DNA of 38,534 nucleotides. Source: a virus. The translations under genes and the position numbers were made by a program. Of the stretch, positions 7,505 to 16,176 are shown one piece after another; positions within the stretch are counted from its first letter, which is position 1; each line of letters begins with the position of its first letter. Under the pieces are notes generated by a model that did not search any database, had not been told where the DNA came from, and worked only from the letters and a program-made list of their open reading frames with translations. The stretch is from IMG/VR virus record IMGVR_UViG_3300037628_000369, positions 1 to 38,534 of that record. One strand, written 5' to 3'.

Positions 7505-9208
7505 TTATTGCGTTATTGGTTCAACGTCTGCCAATGCTTCACCCATTGCGCGGGTAATTGCCATTTTAACCTCAAATGCGCTTTCTTCCAAATTCGTGGT
7601 GTTTATTTCTTGCGTTTCAATCAATTTTTCAATATTGATATTAAACGTTTTTGGTGCTGCGCCGGTTATAGTGGCAATCTGTTTTGCGGCTTCCGGTGCT
7701 GCATCCAATTTTGCAAATTCAATTTCTTCACCCGGCGGTACAAAACCGGTTATGGTTTCAAATAATTTTTGCAATTGGTCGGGGCTTTCCATTTTAAGTA
7801 TTTCACTGTTTATCTTCGCTAATTCACCCCGCCGCCTTTTAAGCCAATCCCTATCCAATAATTTTTCCATTGGCTTTTTAATGCCAAATACCTGTGCCGC
7901 ATCTTTGACGGTATATTGTATAAACCCGCGTTTTTTTATCACTTTTTCAATGCCGCCTGCTTCCGCAATCCGTTTAGTATTCCACTCAATTTCCTGTTGT
8001 AATTTCCAATATTCTTTGTCAAGTGCTTTACGCAAATCTTTCATTTCAGTTACACCGGAATCTTTCAAACGCTGCATCAATGCGGCCATTTCTTCATCAA
8101 CTGCCTGCGTTTCCAATCCTTTTTCACCCAACGCCGCCAATGATAAACCCTCTGCAAATTGAGTTGCAAGTTTTATGGCACCCCGGAAAACATTTGTTAT
8201 TTCACCCTCACCCTTATTAAGATTTAATACAAAACCCTCCCACGCTGAATTTAAACCCAAAATATCACTTTTCAGATTATCGGTATTTACGCGGGCCTGT
8301 TCGTATGCAATGTTTGTGCCGGTCATTGCAACGGTTAAATCTTCATACTTTTCACGGCTTTTAATTAATGTTTGCGCGGCCAATACATTTTGACGGCCAA
8401 ACATTTTTGTTAGTTCGGTAACGTTATCTTGAATTGGTGCCAAATTTTCAAGTGCTTTGCCCAATCCAACAATTGACGGGTTAATATTTCTGTCAGTGCT
8501 GCCGCCCAATTTCAATAGAACGTTACGCAACTGAATACCGGCCCGCGCACCTTTCAAATTCTTTGCGCTCAATGTTTCAACGGCTGCCGCGCTTTCCTCC
8601 AATGTAATGCCCAATGATGCGGCCACGCCTCCAAATTCATCTAATGACGCGGCCAATTCAGGTATTTCGGCAGCGGCAAACTTTGAACCGGCCGCCAATA
8701 CGTTTATCACGCGGCTGCTTTGATCCGCTGCCAAATCAAATTGATTCAATGCGCTGGTTAATGATTTGGCGGCCGCGGGTACATCTAACCCGCTGGCCTC
8801 ACTTAATGCAATGGCTTCTTTGGTTGTGGCGGCCAATGCAGCGGCATTACCCAATAATTCAGGTTTTGCGCTGGCAATGAGTTTAAAACCCTCTAATGCC
8901 TCTATTGAACTTTTTGTTGTGGCACTACCTAATTCAATGGCTTTACGTTTCAGAAAATCCAAATCATCACCCGTGGCACCTGTGATTGCTGAAACATTGC
9001 TGGCTACTTCTTCAAAATCGGCCATTGTACTGACCATTTTCCCAATGCCACGCGCTACACCGGCCACGGCTGCCATACCTAAAAACCGTTTGCCTAAACC
9101 CATCATTTGCTGATCAAGGGTTTTAGTAGCTTTGGACATACCACGCAATTTGCGTGTCATATTATCACGCAAACCAATGATATATTCAACCCTATCAGTT
9201 ACCGGCAT
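7505..9208 (-). CDS. Tail tape measure protein (TP901 type)
   Basis: Protein of 567 residues, Ala-rich and helical. It has an N-terminal region typical of TP901-core tape measure proteins (TMADFEEVASNVSAITGA, then KRKAIELGSATTKS and further alternating helices to about residue 320). Family knowledge: tape measure length sets tail length, so this tail should be fairly short. A hydrophobic Gly/Ala-rich segment lies near residues 40-60. Its start overlaps the end of the -1 frameshift product of the upstream tail chaperone by 14 bases, an arrangement common to tailed phages. Confidence 0.9.
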   Translation of the reverse strand: MPVTDRVEYIIGLRDNMTRKLRGMSKATKTLDQQMMGLGKRFLGMAAVAGVARGIGKMVSTMADFEEVASNVSAITGATGDDLDFLKRKAIELGSATTKSSIEALEGFKLIASAKPELLGNAAALAATTKEAIALSEASGLDVPAAAKSLTSALNQFDLAADQSSRVINVLAAGSKFAAAEIPELAASLDEFGGVAASLGITLEESAAAVETLSAKNLKGARAGIQLRNVLLKLGGSTDRNINPSIVGLGKALENLAPIQDNVTELTKMFGRQNVLAAQTLIKSREKYEDLTVAMTGTNIAYEQARVNTDNLKSDILGLNSAWEGFVLNLNKGEGEITNVFRGAIKLATQFAEGLSLAALGEKGLETQAVDEEMAALMQRLKDSGVTEMKDLRKALDKEYWKLQQEIEWNTKRIAEAGGIEKVIKKRGFIQYTVKDAAQVFGIKKPMEKLLDRDWLKRRRGELAKINSEILKMESPDQLQKLFETITGFVPPGEEIEFAKLDAAPEAAKQIATITGAAPKTFNINIEKLIETQEINTTNLEESAFEVKMAITRAMGEALADVEPITQ

Positions 9209-9688
9209 TCAAATTTATTTTAATATCTATTACCCCCACTTCACCCAAAAATTCCAATTCCCGTGTTAATTGTGCATACAAATCAGCGTTTAAATCTGCC
9301 GGGTTCAGCTTATAAAAAAATCGGATCAGTGCAACAAAATGCCCATGCCCGATTTTTCCCGCATCCAATTTATACTGATCTAATTTTTTTTTATCTCAGC
9401 ATCAACAGGTGCAACATATTCGTTAAACAATTCAACACAAACGGCAATTAATAGCCGGGCATTTTCTTCAATGTATTCATCAAACTCAATGCAGCATAAT
9501 TCCCAAATTGATTTACCCGCGCCTGCCATATCCAACTTTCTACCAAAACCAACTGATACACTCAACGCAGCGCTTAATTGCTCAAATGACGGTTGTTGAA
9601 TTTTGTATTTATAATCTTTACCCTCATGCGTAACAGTAAATGAATCAAAACCGGCATTGGTGCGGGCAATTATGGTTTTCTTTTTCAT
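9195..9688 (-). CDS. Tail assembly chaperone, -1 frameshift product
   Basis: The zero-frame chaperone ends ATA AAA AAA AAT TAG with nine A in a row (minus strand of 9384-9392). A -1 slip there continues the reading frame for 62 more codons to a TGA at 9195-9197 and gives a protein of about 164 residues. The extension begins LDQYKLDAGKIGHGHF and has a regular helical amphipathic composition, as expected for coding sequence. It fills the 170-base gap before the tape measure, which would otherwise be empty. Family knowledge: most tailed phages make such a G/GT-type fusion. Frameshift efficiency is not known from sequence. Confidence 0.75.
9380..9688 (-). CDS. Tail assembly chaperone, short form
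   Basis: Protein of 102 residues, acidic and helical in its second half. It lies between tail tube and tape measure, the position of lambda G, Mu gp41 and P2 E. These proteins coat the tape measure during tail assembly. It ends with an A9 slippery run directly before its stop codon, which produces the longer fusion listed separately. The short form would be the major product. Confidence 0.75.
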   Translation of the reverse strand: MKKKTIIARTNAGFDSFTVTHEGKDYKYKIQQPSFEQLSAALSVSVGFGRKLDMAGAGKSIWELCCIEFDEYIEENARLLIAVCVELFNEYVAPVDAEIKKN

Positions 9689-9691
9689 GGG

Positions 9692-10108
9692 TTACCTGTA
9701 TTGTACATGAGAGGCAACGAATGCAAAAACGCGGTTTATGCTGGTATCACCCTGCGTGGTTTCAACGCCGTCATCAATGAATTCAACATTTTTTACAACG
9801 TGTGTTTGTGGTGCCTGTACATTTCCAAAAACAATGACAATATCAAACATGCCAATGTCAAGTAAATTGCCCAACGGTGCCACTTCGCGCAATGCCTCAA
9901 CTTCATTCATTGACAAACCTAAACTGCCGCTTGTATCACGTGCAGCGCGGCCGCGGCTGGTTGGAAATGCGCCGGTGCCAAAATTGTTGGCTTTTTCCTG
10001 TTCCTGCGTATAGTTGATTTCGGTCACACCGTTAATTTCAGCACCCAAAATGCTTAACTGAATGTCAACATAATCATACGCCCGGCCATTTATTAATGGT
10101 TGTGCCAT
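9692..10108 (-). CDS. Tail tube protein
   Basis: Protein of 138 residues, beta-rich, in the standard position between sheath and chaperone. It begins with MAQPLINGRAYDYVDIQLSI and contains strands such as FDIVIVFGN and THVVKNVEFIDD. Similar proteins in Bacteroidota contractile phages are tail tube subunits. Assignment rests on size, composition and gene order rather than on a motif. Confidence 0.7.
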   Translation of the reverse strand: MAQPLINGRAYDYVDIQLSILGAEINGVTEINYTQEQEKANNFGTGAFPTSRGRAARDTSGSLGLSMNEVEALREVAPLGNLLDIGMFDIVIVFGNVQAPQTHVVKNVEFIDDGVETTQGDTSINRVFAFVASHVQYR

Positions 10109-10129
10109 AATTAACTGATTTAAAGGTTA

Positions 10130-10471
10130 TTAATCAATTTGCTGCTCTGCACCTGCCTGTACAAAATTGGTACCGTCAAAAATGAACAGTGCGCAAATAG
10201 TTTTGCCTGCTGTACCGGTAATTGTCGCGCCCAACATGCCGGTGCCAAAAATGGTTGTTTCGGCTGCATTGCTTTTGACCATTACAAAAAGCTGTGCGCC
10301 AAGTGGCATGCCCGCATCAATGGTTAAATTCAGCGTGCGGTTGTTTGTGGCTGCCTCAACGGTTACGCCGTCAACAACTGTATAGGATTTATCAATTGTC
10401 AATGCCTGTGCAGCATCAACCGATAATACCGGGTTTCCGATTTCTCCAAATGGGTGTTTGATAACTGTCAT
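10130..10471 (-). CDS. Small beta-rich structural protein
   Basis: Protein of 113 residues made mostly of short beta strands with Thr/Gly/Ala (NRTLNLTIDAGMPLGAQLFVMVKS and GMLGATITGTAGKT). It lies between sheath and tube genes. The beta-sandwich composition suits a head decoration or tail-associated protein. I cannot name a family. Confidence 0.6.
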   Translation of the reverse strand: MTVIKHPFGEIGNPVLSVDAAQALTIDKSYTVVDGVTVEAATNNRTLNLTIDAGMPLGAQLFVMVKSNAAETTIFGTGMLGATITGTAGKTICALFIFDGTNFVQAGAEQQID

Positions 10472-10483
10472 GTTTTCAAATTT

Positions 10484-11986
10484 TTATGTTTGTAATGAAA
10501 CTACGTAACCGATGTTGACCACAATGGTGCGTGCAACGCCCACGGGTACCAGCTTAATGGTTAGTTCTACTCTGCTGGTAGTGAGGACGTTCTGATCCGG
10601 ATCAATGATTACTTCATAACCTGATAATTCACCGTCAACCAACATTTGTTCTAATGGAATGCTGGCAGCATTTTTGAAATTGCTAACGGTCAATTCAGTC
10701 ATTTTCCCGGTGTCCGGGTCAACAAAAAGAGGTGAATTGATAAAGTTGGTTAATGCTACGTTTACCCCGCGCACCGCTTTATCAATTGTGCGGCCATTTT
10801 CCAAATAGGCATAATCACCGGTTGCCGGTGTGGTCGTTGCGCTGTCATTCCAAAAACTACCTGCCTTACCGGTATATTTTTTGGCGAAAATCCACCCGCG
10901 GTTTTCAAGTAAATCCTGTGTGGCCGTGGAAATTGCTTTGTATGAATCACCGGTGGTAAAACTCAAAACATCCAAATCAACTGATGCCAAATTGAATTTT
11001 GAAACCCAACCAACATTTTCCGAAACGCTTGCAAGTGCCGTTGTACCCAATAAGGCCCCCAATGCTGGCATAGATCGGTCAAGTACATCAACCAACCGCC
11101 AACCCTCACCGCCGCCGTCCTGACCTGCGCACGCGCTTACACGGTCATTTGTTAAGCCGCGCAAATCATCCAACCCGGTAATCAAATCGCTCAATTGATC
11201 AGCGGCGTATAAACCCTGCGTGTTTTTAAATTCAACCTGCATTGCCTCAATGGCCGCCTGAATCACTGCCAAATCAGCGGTTACAAAAGAGGTTTTTAAC
11301 AGGATGGCCATTTGCCTAATTTCACCGTCTGCAAAATCCTGTATGTCCTTGATGTCCTGACCATCAAGCCCCCCCGCCTCATCATAAATGCCTATCCATA
11401 AAAAGCCCTGTGGTTGCATCCTGAAAAATTCCGAAACGGTGTAATGCAATGCGCTATTATCAGCACCAACGCCGGCAGAAAATTGTACAATTGTAGTGGT
11501 ACCTGCTCCGGTCGATGAAACTGCGATCCCTACGCCGTTGAATGCTGCACCCCAATCAGGTGCCATTACAAGGGAAACAACGCCAATGGCTGCCGTTGCT
11601 GTGAATCCATGTACATTTGTGCGGGCATTAATTGCGGCTGCAAACCGATCACCCAACGTTGTGGTTGTTTCAGATGCCGCTTCAATTACGGTGCATAATT
11701 CAATGGCCGGGTTTCGCGTGCTGGTAATTGAAATTACATATGTATCACCGGCAGCACCAACACCCGCTACGGTAATTTCACCACCGGTTGCAACTGTTTC
11801 ACCAACACCGGGCAAAATTCCAAGTTCTTCCGCGTCCTGTAAACTGCCAACAAACTTAATTGGATCACCTGCGCCAAAACCCGACGGGTAAACGTCTGTA
11901 TCAAACAACAACCCGCTATAATAGTCTTTGCCCGGCAGTGCGCGGCCTAAACCGCCCTGACCAATATTAAATTCTATTTTGCCCAT
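10484..11986 (-). CDS. Contractile tail sheath protein (DUF2586-like)
   Basis: Protein of 500 residues. Composition and order of segments match the DUF2586-type sheath of Bacteroidota myophages: an N-terminal region with GLLFDTDVYPSGFGAGDPIKF, a central RDEAGGLDGQDIKDIQDFAD-like region, and a C-terminal TVSNFKNAASIPLEQMLVDGEL plus beta strands ending in GVARTIVVNIGYVV. The sheath contracts to push the tube through the envelope, so this phage has a myovirus tail. It starts within the stop codon of the preceding gene (TAATG). Long rightward frames over it are shadows. Confidence 0.85.
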   Translation of the reverse strand: MGKIEFNIGQGGLGRALPGKDYYSGLLFDTDVYPSGFGAGDPIKFVGSLQDAEELGILPGVGETVATGGEITVAGVGAAGDTYVISITSTRNPAIELCTVIEAASETTTTLGDRFAAAINARTNVHGFTATAAIGVVSLVMAPDWGAAFNGVGIAVSSTGAGTTTIVQFSAGVGADNSALHYTVSEFFRMQPQGFLWIGIYDEAGGLDGQDIKDIQDFADGEIRQMAILLKTSFVTADLAVIQAAIEAMQVEFKNTQGLYAADQLSDLITGLDDLRGLTNDRVSACAGQDGGGEGWRLVDVLDRSMPALGALLGTTALASVSENVGWVSKFNLASVDLDVLSFTTGDSYKAISTATQDLLENRGWIFAKKYTGKAGSFWNDSATTTPATGDYAYLENGRTIDKAVRGVNVALTNFINSPLFVDPDTGKMTELTVSNFKNAASIPLEQMLVDGELSGYEVIIDPDQNVLTTSRVELTIKLVPVGVARTIVVNIGYVVSLQT

Positions 11987-12333
11987 TATTTTTCAGTTTT
12001 AGCGTTTTTATCTCCGTTCCCGTTGGATTTCCCAGCCGGCCGGCCGGCCTTTTTCTTTGGCGGCGGCACCGTTTTGGCTTCCGCTTTCAATTCCGGTTTT
12101 GCCGGTTCATCAGCTTTGGCCTTTGGTGCTGGTTTTTCTTCCGGTTTGGGTAGCTGCGCACGGGTAATGCGAAATAGCTTTAACCTGTGTTGCTTACAGT
12201 GGTAATTTGAGGCACTTACAGAATGAAAATATTGGCCGTCCTCACTCACAAAAATTTCATTTATGCCGCGGTTTGCATTAAACAATTCCACGCTACCACC
12301 GATAAGATTTTTGTCTTTGCAGTCGAATACCAT
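11986..12333 (-). CDS. Small protein with Lys/Pro/Ala-rich tail
   Basis: Protein of 115 residues. The first 55 residues form a small folded part (VFDCKDKNLIGGSVELF, then YFHSVSASNYHCK). The remainder is a flexible Lys/Pro/Ala-rich tail with a KKKAGRPAGK segment that resembles an AT-hook. It lies between capsid and sheath genes. A head-completion or DNA-contacting capsid accessory role is possible, but not shown. Confidence 0.6.
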   Translation of the reverse strand: MVFDCKDKNLIGGSVELFNANRGINEIFVSEDGQYFHSVSASNYHCKQHRLKLFRITRAQLPKPEEKPAPKAKADEPAKPELKAEAKTVPPPKKKAGRPAGKSNGNGDKNAKTEK

Positions 12334-12344
12334 AGTGTTGAATT

Positions 12345-13274
12345 TTAACCCGCGGTTTCGACAAGTGCAATAATTCCAACCTCATCCTTGCGGTTGTAAG
12401 TTGCTCCAAATCTTACCTTTGAGTTGATTACGGTGCCAAGATATTCCGGCTTATCGCGATCTATATACGTCTTATTATGCCCCTCCGCATGCCGCACTAA
12501 ACGCTCATGCCATATAATTCCTGCTGCATTATCGGTTGAAACAACCGCGGCACCCAATGCTTTTTTAAGCGGTGTGGCTGTATTGTCGTAAAACACCCCT
12601 GCGTGGCCCAACTGAGAATTGACTCGCATCATAAAACTGATGCCGAAAATGATACCAATTTCACCCGTTCTGATCAATGCAAGTTGGGTTTTGTCGGCAT
12701 CGGTCAATTTGTCAAGTAGGAAAATATCACTAACCATACCAGCGGTTAACAATCCGTACCATTTTCCAACCGGCGCATTCATTTCGTTCATTACGGTGTT
12801 TATATTCACCAAATCATCGTATTTAATGCGTTTGCGGTTTCCGGTGGCCCCCACAATTGTAGTGGCACGCACGGCGGTGTCTGTGGTGCGTACAATATTG
12901 AGATTTGACCCCCATTCGGTTGCTGCAATGTCAGCGGCTTTGGAATTTATGGCCATGCCCATTGCACGCTGCATGTCCTGCCTTTTGTTGTAATTCGTCA
13001 CTATCTCATTTTCATCCGTGACCAACTGAGGCTCAAGCATATAGAGTTGCTGAACCGCATAACTTTTTATGTCATCGGTTCGTTCAGTAATTGTGAGTGG
13101 TAAAGTACCGGGAACACCAACGCCAACATCACCGGCGGCGGCTGCCTGTGGAATTTGCACCGTTTCAACGTCAATACCTACGCCGGTTTCTGAAATGCTT
13201 TTTTTGTAAAAGGCATTATCAGGGAAAAGTTCACGCTGCAATTCCTGCGAAAATTTAATGGGCCGAATTTCCAT
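12345..13274 (-). CDS. Major capsid protein
   Basis: Protein of 309 residues directly after the protease-scaffold gene, the standard place for the capsid in Mu-like heads. The segments AAAAGDVGVGVPGTLPLTITERTDDIKSY, then EIVTNYNKRQDMQRAMG and NIVRTTDTAVRATT fit an HK97-fold capsid of the Mu gpT-like or Bacteroidota type. The C-terminus RFGATYNRKDEVGIIALVETA is typical of capsid proteins. No delta-domain is apparent, consistent with scaffolding by the preceding protein. Confidence 0.8.
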   Translation of the reverse strand: MEIRPIKFSQELQRELFPDNAFYKKSISETGVGIDVETVQIPQAAAAGDVGVGVPGTLPLTITERTDDIKSYAVQQLYMLEPQLVTDENEIVTNYNKRQDMQRAMGMAINSKAADIAATEWGSNLNIVRTTDTAVRATTIVGATGNRKRIKYDDLVNINTVMNEMNAPVGKWYGLLTAGMVSDIFLLDKLTDADKTQLALIRTGEIGIIFGISFMMRVNSQLGHAGVFYDNTATPLKKALGAAVVSTDNAAGIIWHERLVRHAEGHNKTYIDRDKPEYLGTVINSKVRFGATYNRKDEVGIIALVETAG

Positions 13275-13300
13275 GTTATTGAATTTTAGTTAGTTACAAA

Positions 13301-14731
13301 TTATTTTACGGGTATTGTTTCATCCCAATACGCGGTATAAAGCCGGTCAAATTCTGTTTTGTTGGTATGTTCCAAGTTTTGCAGCGCGGCCGGGTCATTT
13401 TTTTGGTACCAATCCCAATCTTTTTTGACCGTTTCGCCTTTTTCGTTTTTGAAACTATTTTCGCCTGCGAATGCAGCACTTTGGATTTGTTCCAATACGC
13501 TGGCATGCGGTGCGGGTATTGTACCAACCATTGTGTTGAACATTGCAAGGTTTTCGGTTGCCTGCGTGGTCAGAGTATCACGGTTTTCTTCAGGGAATTT
13601 TCCGCAATCAATGGCAGCATCAACGGCCAATTTTATATTGGCTGCATGGGTTATACCCAACTTGTCATTGGCAGCTTTCAAATCCACTTTTGCCGCGGCA
13701 AGTTCATCCTGCGTGGTTTTGAGTGTATCACGCATGGTTTTAGCTTCATTGCTAATTGCCTCAACTGCGCTCACAATGCTGGTTTCATTGGCATCATTTT
13801 GCAGTTCCAAAAAATTACATAATTTGTCCATGTTTTCGTGTTTAACTATTTGTGTATCATATTTATCCAATGGAATAGCCGTGGCCGCTTCCGCATAATT
13901 CATTACTTCTAAAAGTGAAAGGTTTGCAGGTGCTTTTTTCACCCGGCTTTTGATGACATTATTGACTAAACCAAACTGCCGCTGCTCTGTGGCACTCATT
14001 ACAGTTTCGCGGGCCATTAATTCAGCTATTATGCTGTCCGGTTGCCCGGTTGCATCTTTGAGAATTTTAACTAAACTGTCTTTGATTTTGGTAAGGTTGG
14101 CCCGCTGGTTTTCATCTTCTAATTCATCCAATTTTTTGACACCAATCATCGGATCATGGATTAATGCGGTGCTAAAATCATATGCCCGGCGTACATCACC
14201 GGTTGCCAAAATAACGGCACCCATTGAGGCCGCAACACCCTCATTAATCGTTTCAATGGTGGCTGTGCTGCGCAGGTTTGCACTTACGATATTAAAACCG
14301 TCAATTACATCACCACCGGCAGAATTTATGCGCTCAATAATGCGGACTGCACCCTCAGAATTTAACCGGTCAATTTCTTCAGCAATGGCAATGCCTGAAA
14401 CATCAAAACCAATTACGCCACGGATGAATAATTCAAATACGCCTTTTGTGTGTGGTAATGGATTGCTGATTAAATCGCGTACATCTTCCAAAATCGGTGC
14501 GCTTTCAATACGCATGTACCGAATGTTGTTTTTTGCCAACCAATTGCGGCAATCTTTTAAACTGAATTGGCCTGAATCAAAATGATATGCGGTTGCACTA
14601 TTTTTATGGTTGCCTTTGAGTTGGCCCAATACGCATAAAATACCTTTGGCCACTTCAAAACTTCTAAATGTTTCTTGGATAAAAGCACCTTGTAAACGTA
14701 CCCGCGCAACGTGCTTATCTGTAATTTCCAT
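13301..14731 (-). CDS. Prohead protease (ClpP-like) fused to scaffold
   Basis: Protein of 476 residues. Residues about 95-260 are a ClpP/S49-like serine protease: RINSAGGDVIDGF near 134-146, the nucleophile Ser169 in GVAASMGA, and His192 in ALIHDPM. The N-terminal 90 residues hold a separate small domain (AYHFDSGQFSLKDCRNWL). The C-terminal 170 residues contain a coiled coil (about 320-360) and an unstructured end, as in a scaffold. A Met at residue 301 (13831) could start an internal scaffold product, as Mu gpZ starts inside gpI. The gene opens the capsid-tail transcription unit, 17 bases after a promoter element. Confidence 0.85.
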   Translation of the reverse strand: MEITDKHVARVRLQGAFIQETFRSFEVAKGILCVLGQLKGNHKNSATAYHFDSGQFSLKDCRNWLAKNNIRYMRIESAPILEDVRDLISNPLPHTKGVFELFIRGVIGFDVSGIAIAEEIDRLNSEGAVRIIERINSAGGDVIDGFNIVSANLRSTATIETINEGVAASMGAVILATGDVRRAYDFSTALIHDPMIGVKKLDELEDENQRANLTKIKDSLVKILKDATGQPDSIIAELMARETVMSATEQRQFGLVNNVIKSRVKKAPANLSLLEVMNYAEAATAIPLDKYDTQIVKHENMDKLCNFLELQNDANETSIVSAVEAISNEAKTMRDTLKTTQDELAAAKVDLKAANDKLGITHAANIKLAVDAAIDCGKFPEENRDTLTTQATENLAMFNTMVGTIPAPHASVLEQIQSAAFAGENSFKNEKGETVKKDWDWYQKNDPAALQNLEHTNKTEFDRLYTAYWDETIPVK

Positions 14732-14748
14732 GTATTAAAAGTACTGCC

Positions 14749-14797
14749 TGCGCGGCTCAGATAAAAGTATTTAAGTGCCTGAAAACAAAGGTGTCAG
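14749..14797 (-). promoter_or_regulatory. Candidate late promoter of the capsid-tail unit
   Basis: The 15-mer TGCGCGGCTCAGATA (plus-strand reading, 14749-14763) is identical to that at 23705-23719. Both have GTGTCAG 27-28 bp further upstream (here 14791-14797). On the minus strand this reads CTGACAC, then N27, then TATCTGAGCCGCGCA, ending 17 bases before the start codon at 14731. Two identical elements with the same spacing next to two transcription units suggest promoters read by a phage-specific factor. Confidence 0.6.
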
Positions 14798-14800
14798 CAA

Positions 14801-14827
14801 ACAAAAAACCCGCCTGTTTTGGCGGGT
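14801..14827 (-). terminator. Intrinsic terminator before the capsid unit
   Basis: ACCCGCC and GGCGGGT form a 7-bp GC stem with a 6-base loop. On the minus strand it is followed by TTTTTT. It separates the portal-head-completion unit and the small HTH gene from the protease-capsid unit, so that unit needs its own promoter. Confidence 0.85.
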
Positions 14828-14887
14828 CGTTGGTACTAAAGGAGTATAACTATTTTAGGATTTGCACTTTTTTTTCCGTGTTGTCAT

Positions 14888-14907
14888 CACCTCAACACAC
14901 CTCAACA
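14888..14907. repeat. Tandem 10-bp duplication
   Basis: CACCTCAACA occurs twice head to tail at 14888-14897 and 14898-14907, across the stop codon of the 50-residue HTH gene. Confidence 0.7.
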
Positions 14908-15054
14908 ATGCATATCACGGTAAACGGTGCGTTCAGAAATAAATAAATCGCGGGCAATGCGGCGCACTTCACTGCTAACACTCGTTGACCGATTTGTCAT
15001 ACGCTCCTGAATATATTGCCGGCGGCGGTCGATTGTTACACCTGTTTTTTTCAT
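14902..15054 (-). CDS. 50-residue helix-turn-helix protein
   Basis: Small gene encoding MKKTGVTIDRRRQY at the N-terminus and a clear HTH at the C-terminus: VRRIARDLFISERTVYRDM (helix, turn at FIS, recognition helix ERTVYRDM), then HC and stop. It is very basic. The position is isolated: 108 bases after the gp37-like gene and 171 bases before the protease gene, next to a terminator and the repeated GTGTCAG box. A role as late-gene transcription factor, comparable in position to small activators of other phages, is a reasonable guess. TATCTTTA about 30 bases upstream is a possible -7 element. Confidence 0.7.
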   Translation of the reverse strand: MKKTGVTIDRRRQYIQERMTNRSTSVSSEVRRIARDLFISERTVYRDMHC

Positions 15055-15144
15055 ATCGTTTATCTTACGTGCGCGGTTTAGTAAAGATAAACAATTGTGA
15101 CAGTAAAAACCAACTAATCAGTACAATTAACACTTTTTCGCGTT

Positions 15145-15160
15145 ATGGTGTCAGTGGTTT
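15145..15160. promoter_or_regulatory. 16-bp element shared with the rep leader
   Basis: ATGGTGTCAGTGGTTT here is found again, in the opposite orientation, at 29207-29222. GTGTCAG cores also occur at 14791, 23748 and 27971, all in gaps right after the stop codon of a leftward gene. The element probably binds a phage regulator. Confidence 0.5.
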
Positions 15161-15161
15161 T

Positions 15162-15710
15162 TTATGGGTTAACAACAATATTATATTTCAGTGTTACCGG
15201 CTGTGCATCCACCTTACCAAATGTAACAGGTGGTTCCTGCACCCAACTGCTATAAACCTGCCGCCAATGCCGTAAATTTTCAAACCGTGAATCATCAATA
15301 TCACGTATACGGCGCAGGCTGGAAAATTTACCCTCAACGGCCGGCAGGCTGCGCAAACCAATTAATGCCCGGTATGCCTTGTTTATTGTAGTTAAATGCT
15401 CAATATAGTTTTCACTATCTGTGCGTAAATCATGTATGAAAATATGAATTGTAAGTGTGGCCAATCCGTTTTGTTGCCGGCTTAAATCTGCACTTGGTTG
15501 ATCAAATCCGGTTTGCTGCCAATCAACGCTATTTATGGCAATGAATGCGGCCGGCGTGCGGTACGAAAATTCGTTTTCATTTTCCAATTCCGGTTCATTG
15601 TAATGGCCAATGAATTTAAAAAGCGGATCACTTGCAGGCCCGCCCTCCAATAACCCGGCCAACGCATTACGCACGGCCGTATACAAATCAATTTTAATTG
15701 AATCGCTCAT
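15162..15710 (-). CDS. Gp37/tail-terminator-like protein
   Basis: Protein of 182 residues. It follows the gpG-like gene with a four-base overlap, the order of Mu gpG and gp37. The pattern of an N-terminal helix (ALAGLLEG), a beta strand AAFIAINSVDWQQTGF and a LTIHIFIHDLRTDSENY segment fits tail-terminator proteins of the gp37/DUF1834-like group, which cap the tail. Confidence is moderate, since sequence similarity in this family is low. Confidence 0.6.
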   Translation of the reverse strand: MSDSIKIDLYTAVRNALAGLLEGGPASDPLFKFIGHYNEPELENENEFSYRTPAAFIAINSVDWQQTGFDQPSADLSRQQNGLATLTIHIFIHDLRTDSENYIEHLTTINKAYRALIGLRSLPAVEGKFSSLRRIRDIDDSRFENLRHWRQVYSSWVQEPPVTFGKVDAQPVTLKYNIVVNP

Positions 15711-16174
15711 GCTATTTTCTTAATTGTTAACGGCTTTCTCATTTCAATAACAACAATATTTTCGTTGGCCACTTCTAACGCTTTTGTTGGCCCTATAAAT
15801 TCACGTTTTGTCATCGTAAAATTACGGCGTGTTATCCTCAACCCCTCATTGTGTGCGGCTGCATATGGTATGCGTTTGGTGCCTATAACAATTAAATCAT
15901 TGGTTACCGTCTGCACATCAATATCACGCCACAAATCACCATCTTTTACCAATATTGCGCGGGTTGAATCTTCATCATTTTTGCGCCTTTTCCAACCGCT
16001 TTTGCTGGCATCGGTCATGTAACCACCTTTTTGGAAACCCTCTAAAAAATGGTTCAAACTTTCTTCCGCAATCAATTCCATTGTATCATGCCGTGCGTTG
16101 CGCATCATTTGAGCATTTACCACTTCAATGCCTAATTTGCCAATTTTCCGTACCAACTGTTTTTGTGCTGCCAT
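15707..16174 (-). CDS. Virion morphogenesis protein, Mu gpG / P2 gpS-like
   Basis: Protein of 155 residues. The segment RAILVKDGDLWRDI followed by IGTKRIPYAAAHNEG is diagnostic of the phage virion morphogenesis family, whose members complete the head-tail joint. The tail ends in ITRRNFTMTKREFIG, also typical. It lies between a DUF6046-like gene and the gp37-like gene. Confidence 0.85.
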   Translation of the reverse strand: MAAQKQLVRKIGKLGIEVVNAQMMRNARHDTMELIAEESLNHFLEGFQKGGYMTDASKSGWKRRKNDEDSTRAILVKDGDLWRDIDVQTVTNDLIVIGTKRIPYAAAHNEGLRITRRNFTMTKREFIGPTKALEVANENIVVIEMRKPLTIKKIA

Positions 16175-16176
16175 AA

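Noticed and set aside
7206-8162. Long rightward frame of 318 codons
   Set aside because: It runs antisense to the tape measure and late control D genes, has a composition typical of a shadow, and lacks any recognisable domain or operon context.
13359-14585. Long rightward frames over the protease gene
   Set aside because: They lie antisense to a clear ClpP-like protease-scaffold gene and show only hydrophobic shadow composition.
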